DNA of 64,000 nucleotides. It comes from Christensenellaceae bacterium. Its GTDB lineage: Bacteria; Bacillota; Clostridia; Christensenellales; UBA1242. The position numbers and the translations under genes are program-made. A model generated the notes under the pieces. The model was not told the DNA's origin. It was given only the letters and a program-made list of their open reading frames with translations, and made no database searches. Positions 53,539-61,863 of this stretch are shown here, piece by piece. The DNA lies in the NCBI GenBank assembly GCA_031260975.1, contig JAISKJ010000004.1, forward strand, positions 1 through 64,000, written 5' to 3'. How positions within the stretch are numbered: position 1 is the stretch's first letter; every line of letters begins with the position of its first letter.

Positions 53539-53922
53539 TTACAGTCTTGCCAAATAGTTATACAAAACGCCCAGATAACTCTTTGCGGTGTTGTCGGAGT
53601 TGTTTACAACGGCGTCTGCCAGCTGGCGGCAGGCAAGGGGTTGCTTTTCAAAATAGGAGCGCAATTTTTCAAGTTTGTCACCCTTGAGATTTCCAAGCTC
53701 ACAAATTTCTTTGATTTTGTCAGTAGTAAAAGTTTCGGCGGTGGTTTTGGGGTTGTTTAGCAGCGATATAATTACGCCTTTCAAAAGATTTTGTGCACCG
53801 ATTTCCCATAGAGGGTCTTTTTTGCCTATCGGAATAATTTTTGCAGCAAGTTTATTTACCAGCGAAGACACATCTTTGCCTTCTTTATGGTTTTTAAAAA
53901 TTTCATTAAGTTGTTTGTTCAT
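53539..53922 (-). CDS. orphan domain resembling TraG/VirD4 coupling-protein helical region
   Basis: The 127-residue protein starts at 53922 because GGAGG lies just upstream; the frame extends to 53961 past the promoter. The stretch KKDPLWEIGAQNLLKGVIISLL, then TTDKIKEICELG and ACRQLADAVVNNSDNTAKSYLGVLYNYL, follows the all-alpha domain of type IV coupling proteins (DPFWExAAxxLL ... GKTxxSI). No Walker motifs are present and no conjugation genes are nearby, so it is either an exapted small protein or the surviving part of a transfer gene. The similarity is judged by eye. Confidence 0.5.
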   Translation of the reverse strand: MNKQLNEIFKNHKEGKDVSSLVNKLAAKIIPIGKKDPLWEIGAQNLLKGVIISLLNNPKTTAETFTTDKIKEICELGNLKGDKLEKLRSYFEKQPLACRQLADAVVNNSDNTAKSYLGVLYNYLARL

Positions 53923-53943
53923 TATAATGACCTCCATAGTTTT

Positions 53944-53972
53944 AGTATAGCACAAAAACAAAAAACAGTAAA
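53944..53972 (-). promoter_or_regulatory. promoter of the 53922 gene
   Basis: Minus strand: -35 TTTACT (53972-53967), 17 bp, -10 TATACT (53949-53944). Confidence 0.65.
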
Positions 53973-54025
53973 AGCAATTGTTGGTTTTATGTATTTTCAG
54001 TTAGGTCCCGATTGTCATTTGTCCA

Positions 54026-54053
54026 TTGACTTTTAGTTGATATATGCTATAAT
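54026..54053 (+). promoter_or_regulatory. distal promoter of the ATPase/TOPRIM pair
   Basis: -35 TTGACT (54026-54031), 16 bp, -10 TATAAT (54048-54053). Downstream lies the palindrome TTTTACTAAATTAGTAAAA (about 54073-54094), a possible operator between two promoters. Confidence 0.5.
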
Positions 54054-54097
54054 AATCATGTGGATTTGACATTTTTTTACTAAATTAGTAAAAATGT

Positions 54098-54126
54098 TTG
54101 AAAAAAACAGATTTTTATGTTATAAT
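54098..54126 (+). promoter_or_regulatory. proximal promoter of the ATPase/TOPRIM pair
   Basis: -35 TTGAAA (54098-54103), 17 bp, -10 TATAAT (54121-54126), about 45 bp before the ATG at 54172. Confidence 0.65.
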
Positions 54127-54171
54127 GTGGTTGTGGAAATTACTGTATAATATACAAAAGAGGAAAAAATT

Positions 54172-55503
54172 ATGGGAATTATTTTATCAAAATTTACTGT
54201 TTGTGGAGTAAAAAATATTGAAAAGCCAATTGAAATTGACTTTATGAATTATGCTGATGATAGAAAAGATGGACCAGATTACCATAATGTTTTTTCATAT
54301 AAAAACACTACAGCGATTTATGGCCCAAATGGCTCGGGTAAGAGTGCAATTATTCATGGTTTTGAAATTTTAATAGGAATACTTTTGGATAGAAACTATT
54401 TACTTATGAATGAGAGACAAGAGTATTTGAATGCCATTATGAATAGAAAAACCAATTCAATGATGTTGGCAGTAGAGTTTTTTGTATCGGAACAGCAGAT
54501 TGAGAAACCAAGGAAATATAGATATTTAATCAGTCTTCAAAAAAACAATCCTTTTACAAAGGATATTGATATTCTCAAAGAAGAGTTTATTCAATTGAAA
54601 CCCGATGTTAGTGTGATTGTATCTGTAGAAAACGGTGATATTAAAGAGGGTGTATTGGGACCTAAGACAAAGGAGGTTTTAAGAAACAGACTAATAAATA
54701 GAAGTTTTTTTGAAACAGTTTTTTTTGATGTTCAACAGAAAAACTTAGTAAGTAAAGAAGAAGATTTGCTTATTGATGAAATACAAAAACCGATTGGTGA
54801 GTTAATTACAAATTTACATTGTCGGTTGGAATTTGCGGATGCGCATGCAAAATTTTTAATTAATAAAGAAAAACATATCCAAATAGTTGAAAAATTTTTT
54901 AGTGATAAAAAAATTGATTTAGATAATTTACATGCGGGCATTCTTCCCAAAGAAATGTTTTCTCAATTTGAAAAAGATGTAAAAGATGCGGCGGACTTTC
55001 TTAGAATTTTTAAGCCTGACCTTAAGAAAATTGAAATCATAAAAAAAGAAGATAGAAACATATATTATACTTATCTTAATTTTGTATATACAGATTACCG
55101 AATTGATGTTGATTTGGAGAGTGTGGGGATAAAAAAACTTTTTGAATTATTTTTGTTTTTTAAGAATTTGTCAAAACCGGGAAAAGTGCTTGTCATTGAC
55201 GAACTTGATTCAGCGATTAATGATGCCTATCTTTCAAAAATGATAGAATATTTTGCGGATTATTCAAAAGGACAAATTATTTTCACAACACATAATACTT
55301 CGCCGATGGATGTTATGAATTGTCAAAATAGAAGAAATAAGTGTCAAATTTGTTTCTTAGATACTGAAAACAATTTGACAATTTGGAAACACAAGGGTAG
55401 TTATTCTCCGTCAAATATTTATAAAAAAGGTCTAATAAAAGGGTTACCTTTTTCGTTGGAAGCGTTTGATTTTATTGACATATTTAGGGGGCATGATAAA
55501 TGA
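54172..55503 (+). CDS. AAA_15/AAA_21-type ATPase, probable defence component
   Basis: The 443-residue protein is an ABC/SMC-like ATPase. The N-terminal strand pair (IILSKFTVCGVKNIEKPIEIDF) is followed by Walker A AIYGPNGSGKSAII (about 46-59). A long helical insert separates it from the C-terminal Walker B VLVIDELDSAI (about 339-349) and the switch region IIFTTHNTSPMDVMN. This layout is shared by AbiLi, PARIS AriA and the ATPases paired with RloB proteins. The insert has no nuclease motif. AGAGGA precedes the ATG. The stop overlaps the next start by 4 nt. Role in phage defence is inferred from the pairing. Confidence 0.8.
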   Translation: MGIILSKFTVCGVKNIEKPIEIDFMNYADDRKDGPDYHNVFSYKNTTAIYGPNGSGKSAIIHGFEILIGILLDRNYLLMNERQEYLNAIMNRKTNSMMLAVEFFVSEQQIEKPRKYRYLISLQKNNPFTKDIDILKEEFIQLKPDVSVIVSVENGDIKEGVLGPKTKEVLRNRLINRSFFETVFFDVQQKNLVSKEEDLLIDEIQKPIGELITNLHCRLEFADAHAKFLINKEKHIQIVEKFFSDKKIDLDNLHAGILPKEMFSQFEKDVKDAADFLRIFKPDLKKIEIIKKEDRNIYYTYLNFVYTDYRIDVDLESVGIKKLFELFLFFKNLSKPGKVLVIDELDSAINDAYLSKMIEYFADYSKGQIIFTTHNTSPMDVMNCQNRRNKCQICFLDTENNLTIWKHKGSYSPSNIYKKGLIKGLPFSLEAFDFIDIFRGHDK

Positions 55504-56018
55504 GCGACGCAAACCAAAGATTAATTTTTTGTTTAGAGTGTAATGGTAAAAATTCAACCACAGATAAGGATTACGTATCAAAAATAATAAGATATTATTA
55601 TGGTGTAAAACCGGATTATCAGCCTGTTTATATGGATGGTAAAGGGAATTATAAATCAATCCGTACAAAAAGACAAATCAAGAAAGTAGAAGCTTTTTCA
55701 TCTGGTATGAATATTGTCATAATTTACTTCATTGATATGGATGGAAATCCTAGCAGTTTACGTCGAGTGGCACAAAAGGAATTAGATGAAATAACTACTC
55801 ACTGCAGAGAGAATGATTATGAGCTCATATTATTTGCTAAAGAAATTGAAGATGTTTTAAAAATTGATAATAGAAGTAATAAAATGAAAGCCGCACAAGA
55901 ATTTATTGAAAACCCGCATTTTGAAAGGATAGATGAACAGGATTTGAGGAAGACTCTGCCTTTGACCAAGGCAGGGCAAAGCAATATATTATTAGTCTTG
56001 GATAAGTATTTTAAATGA
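55500..56018 (+). CDS. TOPRIM/RloB-like protein, effector candidate
   Basis: The 172-residue protein starts at an ATGA overlap with the ATPase gene. A first strand with acid (RLIFCLECNGKN, Glu about 13) and a later DxD strand (VIIYFIDMDGNPSS, about 72-85) are followed by YELILFAKEIEDVLKI. This order matches the TOPRIM/OLD-like nuclease fold used by RloB, AbiLii and AriB proteins. The C-terminus (FERIDEQDLRKTLPLT) is helical. Activity would be DNA or RNA cleavage released by ATPase sensing. The family is assigned by pattern, not search. Confidence 0.65.
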   Translation: MSDANQRLIFCLECNGKNSTTDKDYVSKIIRYYYGVKPDYQPVYMDGKGNYKSIRTKRQIKKVEAFSSGMNIVIIYFIDMDGNPSSLRRVAQKELDEITTHCRENDYELILFAKEIEDVLKIDNRSNKMKAAQEFIENPHFERIDEQDLRKTLPLTKAGQSNILLVLDKYFK

Positions 56019-56030
56019 AAATTTAATTGA

Positions 56031-56058
56031 AAAGGAACTCATAAAACGGAGTTCTTTT
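56031..56058 (+). terminator. terminator of the ATPase/TOPRIM operon
   Basis: AAAAGGAACTC-ATAAAACG-GAGTTCTTTT followed by a T-rich stretch. Confidence 0.8.
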
Positions 56059-56192
56059 GTTTTTTGTATAATTGATGACATTTTCAAAAGATATAAATTT
56101 TTTTATTTTTTTGGGCAAGATAGAAAAAAGGTGTTATTTGATTGCTATTTTGTCGAAAAATTGGTATTATCAGTCATTAAGGAGGAGTACTA

Positions 56193-59100
56193 ATGAAAAA
56201 ACAACTTAGTGCTTTAGGAAAAAGCTTGATTTGCGCAGTCATTATGCTGCCAATGATAGCCGGAATTTTTTTACTTAATTTGGGGAACGGAATCAGAGAT
56301 AATCGTGAACCAGTAAGTAAGGTCTCATCAACATCGGTTGAGCAAGAGGCTTTTAGCGGACGGGAAACCAACTATACTGAAGGAACAGGCTTTAAGGAGC
56401 CGGCTTCGGTGGGGGCCACGCTTTCTGAGCCCACTACATGGACTGATACATGGATTGATTATTACGCAACTATTGGTATGACCACATTTGCGCATTTCAA
56501 TATAAATGTAAATTCCGACCCATTGATAGGGGACTATCGTCTTAATGCGGCAAATTCAACGAATTTGTCAACAAGGGGTCAAACTGCTACAAATCCATGG
56601 ATTATATCAACTGAACGGGAATTTGCTTTTTGGGCAAGATATCTTTCTTTGGTTGGCAATACGACCAACTATAGAGATGCTTATGCCGCAGCGCCATATT
56701 TTCAGCTTGGTGCCGATTTGGACCTTGCAGGCAAAAGGTGGGTTCCGCCGCATTTTGTATATGCAACAGCTGAATCATATACAGTAAGTTCCACTGTATA
56801 TTACAATAGAATTTATTTTGACGGAAATGGCTTTACTATAAGTAATGCCTATGTAAAGCAATCATATAATGCATCGTCACAGCTGGCTTATCCGTCAATA
56901 TTCGGAAGGCTTACACCAAAGGCGCAGGTTAAGGATTTGACTATAACAAACGCGTATATCTCTGAAGGTGCGACTGTGGATTCGGCTGCGATTATAAGCC
57001 AGAATACTGCAAACTATGATGCTGTTTTTGTAAACATCAATGTTGAAAACAGTGTAGTTCGCGGGAGTGCCGGTTATGGTGTAAACGGAATTGCATCATA
57101 TGCAGCAGTTATTAAAGATTGCAGCGTGTCTGACACTACTTTCGTTTATGTTCCGGTATTAACCACTACGACTGCATACGCAAGAGGTATTGGTCAGGCT
57201 TCGGAATTTATTGGTAATACGGTAGCCAGATGCAGTATAGAAATTGTTAATCATGGGTATGTTGCTTATGCAGTGGGAATAGGTTCGCTGCTGGTTGCAA
57301 CAGCCTATGCTCAGGAAGCACCTTTTGGAAACAGAGACTATGCTTTGGAAAATACTTTTGTGTTTGAAGGCGGGTTCTTTGACAATACTGTTGAAGATTC
57401 AAAGATGAGCGTAACAGTTGACAGCGCGCCAATCCTTTCTAACGGCAATTCTTATAATTATGGTCATGCTTACGGTATTGGTTACAGTACTGCCAATACT
57501 CAAATGAGTTTTGTCGGCAATACATTGAAAAACTCACTTGTAAGCGTAAAGATAGACAACAATCCGGCAACAACCGAATGTTTGGCAGTTGGTATGCTTT
57601 ATGTGGCATTTACTGCTAATGCACAAACCAAAGTGATAGAGATGACGGATAACACCGTGCTAGGCAGCACCATCAGTGTTGTTACGCAAGCCACAACCAC
57701 ATCTGCAAGCGGTATGTTTTATGTAAACAGCGAGTATATAGATGCAAGAATCAGACGATGTTATACAGAAAATACAGATGTAATAAGCCGCAACTATAAA
57801 CAGTCAGGCTCAGTTGTTTCTTATGCAAGCGGAATTAACATCGGCTTTGCAACCATTATTGAGGATTGTGTTGTAGGATCCGGAAACATTGAAGCACGCA
57901 ATGAGAAATATTATGTTTATGCATACGGAATAGGAAGCACCCTAGGCAAGAACACAATTTATGGTCCTACCGGACTTGCTTCACTTGATAAGCCTTATGG
58001 GAGGCACTACTTTGAAGCGGGACATGAGGGAGACTATGATTATTATATCGGCGACGTACCGGTAACTAATATAACAAATTGCTATAACTTCAGTAATATT
58101 ACCACAACAACCACTTCCAACATTTATTCTGCAGGTATTGGTATGGCCGAAGGCTTTACAAATTGTATTAACTACGGAAATGTTATGGGGAACTTCGTCG
58201 GCGGTATTGCACTTGGTTTTGATTATACTCCAAACTATGTGCCGACAAGTGCCAACCCGAATTATTCTATGTATAACATGCTGAGACCGCTTATAATAAC
58301 CAACTGTGCCAACTACGGAAATCTTATAAAGGCAGCCAACAATGTTACTTCAGTTATTGGCGGTATGTTTGCGACCTATTGGAATTCATTGAACTATGAA
58401 AGAGAGTGGACGAGTGCGTTGGGTGTTACGTATAACGATGATATCAACGGAAGACATGTTGAAGTAACCAATTGTATAAGTGCCGGAAAACCATATTTTT
58501 ATGTGGTTCAGCAAGATTATTCTTATAAGTTAACAGACGAGTTTAGTGAAGTTGCGGTAGGCACAATGTATTATGGGGCTATTTTCGGCAGGTTGCTTTT
58601 GAACCCATATATGTTTACAGATGCTTATGCTTATGACCAAGTTGCACTTGACGACTTTCTTGAAAGAATTATAATCAGTGACAACTTTTATAGCGAAGAT
58701 GCGTGCTTTGATGCAGATGTTTGGGGATATTCAGCCGGTGTCAGAGAAATTGGCACAACATATAACACAGGGACTGTCACCGAGGTTACAAACCTTACAG
58801 AATTTAGATATGTTGCCGGACGTCCTTCTACATATTATTTTGCAAACGAGCTGGGTATAACATATGACGCTCTTACAATAAGGGACGACTATGGATATAA
58901 CAACGGAACTAACGCTGCTATTCAGCGTGAAAGACTTTATAATGATGTTGCAAAAAATTGGACCAATAATGTGATGTTTGAATCTTTTGCTGACGTAGAC
59001 ACAGAATTAAACACGGCAGGCTGGGACACTTCAAGCAAAGTTCCGCAGCTGACTAACGCAAGCTATCCGTTCCAGATTTTGGCCTATGACCGAAGTAATG

Positions 59101-61697
59101 CTGAACAAGGATATGCACCGAATGTTTCAATAAAAAGATTAAACGCAAATCAAATGGCGGGAAGTGAAGCTATTAGTTTTACAATAAATGAATTTCAAAA
59201 TCCGCAAACAGGAAAGAGTATTGAACAATGGTTTTTGTATAACGGACCATCGTCTGCAGCCTACAACACATATGCTACCGTCGGTTTAATGCGAACAAAT
59301 GCTCTCCCGATGTTTATGTTGTTTGCTGATATTATAGATACTGAGTTTGTAATAAACTTTGAATCTAAAGCAGATTATGTTTTTACACCGGTTTCTTCAG
59401 CAGTAATAGGTGACATCATAAATCTTGAGGTTGGGTATACAAACAACACCGGAACTGCTATGACTTATACCGCTATTATATGGTCAGCAGAAAACAAACT
59501 TACGGGCGAATATGAAGAGTTTTATGTTCAATACTTTACTGAAAACAACAACCTTCCTTCGGCCAACACAGAGATTTTCTCTTACAACTTGAGTCTTACG
59601 GATTTGTTTATAACAAAGTATGCAAAAGGCTCGCTTGGAAGTTATTATTTTGAGATAACAGCAACCGTTGCGGCCGATGCGATTTATGGTATTGACATCG
59701 TACTGCCCGCCGGAGAAGGAAACGAGATAGGTGTAAATTGGGAAACCTTTACCTCTGACGACACTGTTAATGTGCTTGAAGACTCTGTTATTACTCTTAC
59801 GGCTTTTTATGACAGCGCAATCTATGAATTTGGACAGTTTGTTATTGACGGCGTAGCGGACTGCTATGTGCCTGTCACCAATGACATATATTCATCGGTT
59901 GTGTCTATTCAAGTAGTAGATGAAATTTATAGCATTACCTTTGAGTTAACTCCTAAAAAATATGATATAAACATACGGACATTTATGTTTACCTCAGGAA
60001 ATTTAAGGGTTGAGCTGGATAATAGCGGACTTATAGAAAGCTACGGCGAAGCACTTGAACAGGCGGCATTTGTGAGTGCAAGCAATGTTGACCTTAAGGT
60101 TTCGGATTTCTATGAAGATACTAGCGCACAGTGTTATTATCAATTTGTCCGCTGGGAATATATAGATGCAAACGGCATAACCGTAGCAGTTGACACAAGC
60201 GCATTGCTTATTAGCAGCTTTAATCCGGCTCTCATTAAAAGAAACCTGCAAACTGCAGGAGGTGACACTACATTTGTAGTTGTTGCAATATATCAGCGTC
60301 AGGTGCAAGTGGTTGTAGATATGTATAGACCTGACTATGACAATTCGGTCTATAACAACTTGTTTGAAATTTTTAATGGGTCGATTTCGTTGGGGCAGTT
60401 CAACAGTCATGGAGAAGTAATCATTGATGAAAACACACTTCTTCGCGTAGAATTTTCTCCTGACACCAGACTGGAAATCAATGAGATAGACGGCGTTGTT
60501 GCAACAAGCCGAAACGACTTTGCAAGCAATGCATTGTTCATTGCACTTAACACATTCAGGACCGTTGATGTAACCCTTAAACCCAGACCTGCAACAATAA
60601 AGCTTTATACCCAAAAGGCTCATGAGTCATTTGGTCTGGAGGGCGGATTAATAACAAGTGTTGTAGCGATAGGTAATCTTGGCTCTGATTTGAAAGCGCA
60701 CCTGATGGCATTTGATTACAATGTTAGCTTTACGCTAAACAATGCAATATTGGGCACAGACTATCGTTTTATCAGCTTGGGAATAAAATATCCAAACAGT
60801 GACACTTTATATAACTTTGGACTTAATTCCGGCAACAACTATTCATATAATCTTACAATAAATGACAACTTCTTCAGAGACTTTGTGGATATAAACGGCA
60901 ACTGTCAAGTTTGGCTTTTTGTAGCAAATACTTATGAAGTAGACTTGTCAGCATCTTCGTTTGCACGAACGGCCGGAACTTATGAATACGCCGATGGTAT
61001 AGGCAATAGTTTTGCTTTGTCATTTGCAGGTGACCCCGCCGGCATACAAGGAATTGATGATTATAAGTTTGTTTTAGACTATGGAACAATAATCAGTTAT
61101 GTATACACTCAGGGACAGTTCAGTACTTTTAATGACGTAATTGGTATAAGTGAAGCTGAAAGAACCGACAGCGCCGTGGTTATTACTTCACCCAGACAGC
61201 TTTCATTTGTATTCCTTCTAAACCAATATACACTTGAAATAAAACAAACCGGCAACGGAAATGCCATTCTTAATGAGAGTTACGCCAGAACATTTGAGCT
61301 TGGTTCTGTGATAACATTTGCTTTTGAACCCAACTCAGCTTACTCTATAACGGACATAAAGATTAACGGAAAGACATTGACGCAGCTTGGTGCAGTACAA
61401 AATGGTAATACAGTAACCATTGATGTTACTCCGGAGTTCATAATTGCAATTGGAGCACTGACCAACCCGGATGTTGTGCTTACTGCTGATGTGTCAACCC
61501 AAATATCACCTGCAATTTTAGGTGGAGTTGGAGGCGGACTTGCAGTTTTGTTGATTGCATTTGTTGTAATATTGTTGTTGGTTTTAAGATCAAGACGTAT
61601 TAACAAACAACGTATAGCAGCCGAAGCAAAAGCCAGAGAATATGAACAACGATTTAACATCGGAGGCGTCATAGCCGACCTCAAAAAGGGAGACTAA
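56193..61697 (+). CDS. large surface protein, GLUG-like with C-terminal anchor
   Basis: The 1834-residue protein has a signal peptide at about 10-32 (LICAVIMLPMIAGIFLLNLG). A beta-helix-like region with short Asn/Ser repeats (VKDLTITNAYISEGATV, NCINYGNVMGNFVGGIALGF) covers ~100-750. Long beta-rich modules follow. The membrane-proximal domain ITDIKINGKTLTQLGAVQN is related to those of the 428- and 1376-residue proteins. A membrane span (ILGGVGGGLAVLLIAFVVILLLVL, about 1774-1797) precedes a charged tail ending FNIGGVIADLKKGD. AAGGAGG precedes the ATG. Probably an adhesin or scaffold. Confidence 0.82.
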   Translation: MKKQLSALGKSLICAVIMLPMIAGIFLLNLGNGIRDNREPVSKVSSTSVEQEAFSGRETNYTEGTGFKEPASVGATLSEPTTWTDTWIDYYATIGMTTFAHFNINVNSDPLIGDYRLNAANSTNLSTRGQTATNPWIISTEREFAFWARYLSLVGNTTNYRDAYAAAPYFQLGADLDLAGKRWVPPHFVYATAESYTVSSTVYYNRIYFDGNGFTISNAYVKQSYNASSQLAYPSIFGRLTPKAQVKDLTITNAYISEGATVDSAAIISQNTANYDAVFVNINVENSVVRGSAGYGVNGIASYAAVIKDCSVSDTTFVYVPVLTTTTAYARGIGQASEFIGNTVARCSIEIVNHGYVAYAVGIGSLLVATAYAQEAPFGNRDYALENTFVFEGGFFDNTVEDSKMSVTVDSAPILSNGNSYNYGHAYGIGYSTANTQMSFVGNTLKNSLVSVKIDNNPATTECLAVGMLYVAFTANAQTKVIEMTDNTVLGSTISVVTQATTTSASGMFYVNSEYIDARIRRCYTENTDVISRNYKQSGSVVSYASGINIGFATIIEDCVVGSGNIEARNEKYYVYAYGIGSTLGKNTIYGPTGLASLDKPYGRHYFEAGHEGDYDYYIGDVPVTNITNCYNFSNITTTTTSNIYSAGIGMAEGFTNCINYGNVMGNFVGGIALGFDYTPNYVPTSANPNYSMYNMLRPLIITNCANYGNLIKAANNVTSVIGGMFATYWNSLNYEREWTSALGVTYNDDINGRHVEVTNCISAGKPYFYVVQQDYSYKLTDEFSEVAVGTMYYGAIFGRLLLNPYMFTDAYAYDQVALDDFLERIIISDNFYSEDACFDADVWGYSAGVREIGTTYNTGTVTEVTNLTEFRYVAGRPSTYYFANELGITYDALTIRDDYGYNNGTNAAIQRERLYNDVAKNWTNNVMFESFADVDTELNTAGWDTSSKVPQLTNASYPFQILAYDRSNAEQGYAPNVSIKRLNANQMAGSEAISFTINEFQNPQTGKSIEQWFLYNGPSSAAYNTYATVGLMRTNALPMFMLFADIIDTEFVINFESKADYVFTPVSSAVIGDIINLEVGYTNNTGTAMTYTAIIWSAENKLTGEYEEFYVQYFTENNNLPSANTEIFSYNLSLTDLFITKYAKGSLGSYYFEITATVAADAIYGIDIVLPAGEGNEIGVNWETFTSDDTVNVLEDSVITLTAFYDSAIYEFGQFVIDGVADCYVPVTNDIYSSVVSIQVVDEIYSITFELTPKKYDINIRTFMFTSGNLRVELDNSGLIESYGEALEQAAFVSASNVDLKVSDFYEDTSAQCYYQFVRWEYIDANGITVAVDTSALLISSFNPALIKRNLQTAGGDTTFVVVAIYQRQVQVVVDMYRPDYDNSVYNNLFEIFNGSISLGQFNSHGEVIIDENTLLRVEFSPDTRLEINEIDGVVATSRNDFASNALFIALNTFRTVDVTLKPRPATIKLYTQKAHESFGLEGGLITSVVAIGNLGSDLKAHLMAFDYNVSFTLNNAILGTDYRFISLGIKYPNSDTLYNFGLNSGNNYSYNLTINDNFFRDFVDINGNCQVWLFVANTYEVDLSASSFARTAGTYEYADGIGNSFALSFAGDPAGIQGIDDYKFVLDYGTIISYVYTQGQFSTFNDVIGISEAERTDSAVVITSPRQLSFVFLLNQYTLEIKQTGNGNAILNESYARTFELGSVITFAFEPNSAYSITDIKINGKTLTQLGAVQNGNTVTIDVTPEFIIAIGALTNPDVVLTADVSTQISPAILGGVGGGLAVLLIAFVVILLLVLRSRRINKQRIAAEAKAREYEQRFNIGGVIADLKKGD

Positions 61698-61748
61698 ATC
61701 CTAAGTCAAACTAAATACTTGGATAAATCGGGCTAAATACTTTAAAAA

Positions 61749-61778
61749 TAAAACGGACGGTAAAACCGTCTGTTTTTT
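61749..61778 (+). terminator. rho-independent terminator
   Basis: AAAACGGACGG-TAAAA-CCGTCTGTTTTTT. Confidence 0.85.
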
Positions 61779-61805
61779 CTTTTTTCCGAATTTATCCAAT
61801 TTGTT

Positions 61806-61835
61806 TTGACACATTAGGTTAGTATTTTGTATAAT
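61806..61835 (+). promoter_or_regulatory. promoter of the RHS-like gene
   Basis: -35 TTGACA (61806-61811), 18 bp, -10 TATAAT (61830-61835). Confidence 0.65.
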
Positions 61836-61863
61836 TAAACTATAGATTTAGGGAGGGATTAAA

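Noticed and set aside
53448..53972. 19-nt direct repeats flanking the 53539 gene taken as target-site duplication
   Set aside because: Both copies sit exactly at -35/spacer positions of good promoters, so shared promoter sequence explains them without insertion.
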